The position numbers and the translations under genes are program-made. Shown piece after piece: positions 5,352 to 6,685 of a stretch of DNA of 6,685 nt. The stretch comes from Ruminococcaceae bacterium UBA1691 (lineage in GTDB: Bacteria; Bacillota; Clostridia; Oscillospirales; Acutalibacteraceae). The notes beneath the pieces are model-generated. The model did no database searches, was not told the DNA's origin, and saw nothing but the letters and a program-made list of their open reading frames with translations. Position 1 is the stretch's first letter. Every line of letters begins with the position of its first letter. The stretch is taken from contig DCJV01000039.1 in assembly GCA_002320555.1 (NCBI GenBank), positions 1 through 6,685 of the forward strand. Direction: 5' to 3'.

Positions 5352-6303
5352 GCTCTTCTGCTTTTCGGTGCTTTCGGGTGGAGCAGGTATAATAACTGTA
5401 CCTCTGTCCGCCCTTACTGGTACCGCTGTCCCCGATCATCGTCTCCCCGCAGTGGCCACAAAAAAGTTTTGTTGTTAGTAAAAATTCTTCCTCACTGCCG
5501 GCCTGAATCTTTCGGGCGGGCGCTTTTTTGTTTTTCTCCAATCGCTTTTGCACCTTCTCAAATGTCTCATCGTCTATGATACGCGGCATACCGTCTGGGA
5601 TGAAGATATCGTGCCATCGGTATTCGCCGATATACCGCCGGTTCGATAGGATTCGTACGATGGAGTTATGATTAAATGGCTTTCCATTGGCCGTTTTAAG
5701 GCCCTTGCTGTTCAGCTCTTTGATGATTTCGGAGGCTTGTTTACCACTGCTGTACATCTCGAAAATTTGCCGGACGATCTGCGCGCCATGCTCGTCGATC
5801 TGGAAATGCTTGTCCTGGTCTACATAATATCCGAGTGAGCGTCCCCCGCCTCCGGTCGACTGGCCTTTCATGGCGACCTCTCTCATCCCGCGCATGATGT
5901 TTTGAGACAGATTCGCGGAGTAATACTCAGCCAGGCCTTCCAAGGTGCTTTCCAGTATAATCCCTTCCGGGCCATCCGGGATGTGTTCCTTCGCATACAT
6001 CACCCGGACGCCGTTCCGGCGCAGCTTGACCTTATTTATGGCGATCTCTTCTCGGTTTCGGCCAAAGCGGTCAATCTTCCACACGATGACGGCGTCAAAA
6101 AGTCCCTTCGCGCTGTCTCTCAGCATTCGCTGGAATTCAGCGCGGTTGTCATTGCGGCCGGTTTTTTTGTGATCAGCATAGGTACCTACAATTAAAATAT
6201 CATTTTGGTGTGCAAACTGGGTGCATTCTCGGATCTGTCCTTCAATGCTTTTATCCGTTTGATTCGGTCCGGGAGAGTACCGGGCGTAGATGACTGCTTT
6301 CAT
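5338..6303 (-). CDS. Large serine recombinase, N-terminal and DNA-binding part (frameshifted)
   Basis: These 321 residues hold the serine recombinase catalytic domain (about 3-150), the 'Recombinase' DNA-binding domain (about 157-265) and the start of a zinc ribbon. The nucleophile is S10 in YARYS, R8 is next to it, and the DRFGRN motif (78-83) is intact. The zinc ribbon shows C282-x2-C285 and C307, but the expected fourth cysteine shortly after C307 is missing: the frame continues RKHRKAEEREKK and stops. The next frame carries KSVRKNELE, which looks like the true continuation. A small deletion of about 8 bases just before it, or an extra A in the AAAAAA run, would explain the break. The ATG at 6303 has only a weak GGTGA ribosome binding site. 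The full family is about 500-550 residues. Activity as encoded is doubtful. Confidence 0.9.
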   Translation of the reverse strand: MKAVIYARYSPGPNQTDKSIEGQIRECTQFAHQNDILIVGTYADHKKTGRNDNRAEFQRMLRDSAKGLFDAVIVWKIDRFGRNREEIAINKVKLRRNGVRVMYAKEHIPDGPEGIILESTLEGLAEYYSANLSQNIMRGMREVAMKGQSTGGGGRSLGYYVDQDKHFQIDEHGAQIVRQIFEMYSSGKQASEIIKELNSKGLKTANGKPFNHNSIVRILSNRRYIGEYRWHDIFIPDGMPRIIDDETFEKVQKRLEKNKKAPARKIQAGSEEEFLLTTKLFCGHCGETMIGDSGTSKGGQRYSYYTCSTRKHRKAEEREKK

Positions 6304-6359
6304 AATTTATATCACCAACGCCTCCGCGAGGAAGCGCGCCTCGTCCACCTCTCAAGTTT

Positions 6360-6685
6360 TTAATCGATATTGCCGTTCTCTGACGCAGAAGGTGCCGCTG
6401 ATTCAAGGGTATCTTCCGACTCTGCTGCCTCGTCCATTGCATTTCGCACTTCAACCATGTTCAGCATAGGGAGCCGCACTTGACCATTTGGACAGCATTG
6501 AGCAGACACTGAAATGATAATAGAACGAGCAATAGAATACATTGTTGTTAATCCATTAAGTTGTAACATTTTGTTAAAGACTTCAAGTGACATGTCGTCC
6601 TTAGATGCAAAAAAACCGCCCTCTAGTTCCAAAACGACTGAAACGCCCTCCTGCATCACTCTCGATCGAGACGAATTGATGGATC
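6360..6685 (-). CDS. SecB-like chaperone, C-terminal part (5' end outside window)
   Basis: The frame is open to the right edge and ends at 6360, 56 bases upstream of the recombinase start and on the same strand. About 108 residues are visible. A beta-strand segment (VSVVLELEGGFFA) is followed by LQLNGLTTMYSIARSIIISV and then VRLPMLNMVEV. This spacing mirrors the SecB fold, whose signature is roughly Asn-Gly/Ala, hydrophobic, Tyr-x-x-Arg, then Leu-Pro-x-x-Asn. The tail is acidic and low-complexity (DEAAESEDTLESAAPSASE). SecB proteins bind unfolded clients for export. Gram-positive and mobile-element versions often serve as chaperones of toxin-antitoxin modules, or have unknown clients. A GTG/ATG pair at 6659-6654 could be a start, but it would omit the N-terminal half of the fold. 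The call rests on pattern only. Confidence 0.5.
   Translation of the reverse strand, partial: SINSSRSRVMQEGVSVVLELEGGFFASKDDMSLEVFNKMLQLNGLTTMYSIARSIIISVSAQCCPNGQVRLPMLNMVEVRNAMDEAAESEDTLESAAPSASENGNID

Larger units (their letters stand above)
4806..6685 (-). mobile_element. One end of an integrated element (serine recombinase plus SecB-like cargo)
   Basis: A large serine recombinase lies at the end of the segment and reads toward a tmRNA-like CCA end that abuts an ssrA-type terminator. To the left are ordinary chromosomal spore genes. The layout fits a genomic island or prophage junction, with the rest of the element, a reconstructed ssrA and the other attachment half beyond the right edge. 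The recombinase is broken, so the element may be fixed in place, or a second integrase may lie outside the window. Confidence 0.5.

Noticed and set aside
6326..6344. Hairpin between the SecB-like gene and the recombinase
   Set aside because: The stem is only 5 to 6 bp with no T-run, so it is not called a terminator or regulatory element.
1..6685. CRISPR array, complete rRNA or tRNA genes
   Set aside because: No regularly spaced repeats and no complete cloverleaf or rRNA segment were seen; the only RNA-gene trace is the 14-base tmRNA-like end.

Overview
The window looks like a spore-forming member of the Clostridia, with the style of the Oscillospirales. The evidence is two spore-cortex-lytic enzymes (a SleB-type and a SleL/YaaH-type), strong AGGAGG-like ribosome binding sites, a TTG start behind a strong ribosome binding site, Gram-positive sigma-A-like promoters and intrinsic terminators. 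The species cannot be named from this sequence.

Region by region. Positions 1-294 are intergenic. They hold a near-consensus leftward promoter that serves a gene off the left edge, and the ribosome binding site of sleB. A rightward block follows. It contains sleB (295-1026), a 30-bp-spaced pair of look-alike promoters, a small membrane protein with a zinc ribbon (1137-1382) and a strong terminator. Next come a sigma-A-like promoter, a 424-residue membrane-anchored protein with a beta-propeller-like C-terminal half (1593-2867), and another terminator. The sleL/yaaH-type gene (3055-4341) then reads leftward. SleB and SleL are expected to act together on spore cortex peptidoglycan at germination: SleB is the lytic transglycosylase class and SleL the N-acetylglucosaminidase class.

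Positions 4342-4793 hold no confident gene. They contain a weak 59-codon leftward ORF, a long nested hairpin, and two copies (34 of 38 bases identical) of a hairpin/terminator unit. The second copy directly follows a 14-base match to the 3' end of tmRNA (ssrA), ending in CCA.

Positions from about 4806 to the right edge look like one end of an integrated mobile element. A large serine recombinase reads leftward toward this tmRNA-like end. It is broken into two overlapping frames (5338-6303 and 4794-5351), apparently with loss of the fourth zinc-ribbon cysteine. The last codons and the stop of its distal frame lie in the tmRNA-like end and the following terminator. Upstream of it, running off the right edge, is the C-terminal part of a SecB-like chaperone that may be element cargo.

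The most interesting points are the apparent ssrA attachment junction used by, or adjacent to, a serine recombinase; the recombinase reading frame that ends inside the flanking terminator; the duplicated terminator unit beyond the junction; and the SecB-like cargo gene.
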